From Candidatus Rokuibacteriota bacterium (GTDB lineage: Bacteria > Methylomirabilota > Methylomirabilia > Rokubacteriales > CSP1-6), in the NCBI GenBank assembly GCA_003220195.1, contig QHRT01000335.1:1-6800 (forward strand): a DNA stretch of 6,800 nt, read 5' to 3'. A program made the translations under genes and the position numbers. The notes below the pieces were generated by a model, which worked only from the letters and a program-made list of their open reading frames with translations, did not search any database and was not told the DNA's origin. Below, piece after piece: positions 6,583-6,800 of this stretch. Within the stretch, counting starts at the first letter, position 1. The number at the start of each line of letters is the position of its first letter.

Positions 6583-6604
6583 CCAACACCCGGAGCCCGG
6601 TTGG
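6583..6604 (+). terminator. Weak hairpin after the phosphoketolase gene
   Basis: CCAA and TTGG arms flank an inner CCGG-AGC-CCGG stem, with a 3-base bulge. It lies immediately after TGA 6582. There is no T-run afterwards, so it is not a standard intrinsic terminator; it may only slow transcription or protect the mRNA end. Confidence 0.2.
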
Positions 6605-6616
6605 CCGGAGATGCTC

Positions 6617-6622
6617 TACAAT
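6617..6622 (+). promoter_or_regulatory. Possible -10 box TACAAT before the E1 alpha gene
   Basis: TACAAT lies 25 bases before ATG 6648, leaving room for a short leader with the ribosome site. It is identical to the hexamer before sorA. TTGGCC at 6601-6606 is only 10 bases upstream, too close for a -35 box, and nothing better is at 17 bases. It suggests the E1 alpha gene may have its own promoter. Confidence 0.35.
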
Positions 6623-6636
6623 GCGCCATCCACCCC

Positions 6637-6644
6637 GGAGGTGA
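6637..6644 (+). promoter_or_regulatory. Shine-Dalgarno GGAGGTGA for the E1 alpha gene
   Basis: GGAGGTGA is a long match to the 16S rRNA anti-Shine-Dalgarno sequence. The GGAGG core ends 6 bases before ATG 6648. It is one of the strongest ribosome sites in the window and fixes the start of the following gene. Confidence 0.8.
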
Positions 6645-6647
6645 CCG

Positions 6648-6800
6648 ATGAACCTCGACGCACCAGACCTCGTCGAGATGCTTCGCAAGATGATCCTGAT
6701 CCGCGCGTTCGACGAGCTTGCGGTAAAGCTCAGGACCGCCGGGAAGATCTACGGCGCCGTGCATCCGTACGTCGGGCAGGAAGCAGTCGCGGTCGGCGTC
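6648..6800 (+). CDS. Thiamine-diphosphate-dependent 2-oxoacid (pyruvate or acetoin) dehydrogenase E1 component, alpha subunit, 5' part
   Basis: Only the first 51 codons are inside the window. They read as the N-terminus of an E1 alpha subunit: LRKMILIRAFDE at 12-23, then LRTAGKIYGAVHPYVGQEAV with the family's GxxH....GQEA signature (His39, Gln44-Glu45-Ala46). The full alpha subunit is normally 320-370 residues and works with a beta subunit, usually encoded next, to decarboxylate a 2-oxoacid and load the E2 lipoyl arm. Pyruvate dehydrogenase (PdhA), acetoin dehydrogenase (AcoA) and branched-chain E1 alpha cannot be told apart from this piece, so no symbol is given. A 65-base gap, a strong ribosome site and a possible -10 box separate it from the phosphoketolase gene. 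Read-through from the ackA unit is also possible, which would group two thiamine-diphosphate enzymes that lead to two-carbon products. Confidence 0.85.
   Translation, partial: MNLDAPDLVEMLRKMILIRAFDELAVKLRTAGKIYGAVHPYVGQEAVAVGV

Overview
The window comes from a strongly GC-rich, Gram-negative-type bacterium. An outer-membrane beta-barrel gene, a Tat-exported periplasmic molybdoenzyme and a periplasmic cytochrome c all imply two membranes. Nothing here fixes the phylum. GTG starts, AGGAGG-type ribosome sites and dense GC codons fit many soil or sediment lineages. No RNA gene, mobile element, CRISPR array or tandem repeat was seen.

Left arm, minus strand, reading from 2701 towards 1: a tight three-gene unit. 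It encodes a SorA-like sulfite dehydrogenase molybdopterin subunit, a monoheme SorB-like cytochrome c, and an Omp85-family outer-membrane barrel cut by the window edge. SorA and SorB would oxidise periplasmic sulfite to sulfate and pass the electrons to c-type cytochromes. The sorA reading frame is broken: the Tat signal peptide and the enzyme body lie in different frames, and one missing base near 2578-2600 would join them.

Middle, 2702-2971: the 270-base divergent spacer. It holds a clear Shine-Dalgarno site and a plausible -10 box for the sor unit. No convincing promoter for the rightward genes was found.

Right arm, plus strand: ackA (acetate kinase) overlaps by ATGA a divergent phosphoketolase gene. 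Together they form the phosphoketolase shunt: sugar phosphate to acetyl phosphate, then acetyl phosphate to acetate plus ATP. The phosphoketolase is full length (807 codons) only if an in-frame TAG at 5989-5991 is counted as a residue, most likely a former Trp codon. A separate start region (-10-like TACAAT, then GGAGGTGA) follows, with the first 51 codons of a thiamine-diphosphate 2-oxoacid dehydrogenase E1 alpha subunit.

This is mostly recognisable metabolism rather than a new system. The points most worth checking are the two lesions in otherwise well-preserved genes, an acetate kinase with a changed active-site Asn, and an Omp85 barrel that seems to lack POTRA domains and carries a lipobox-like N-terminus.
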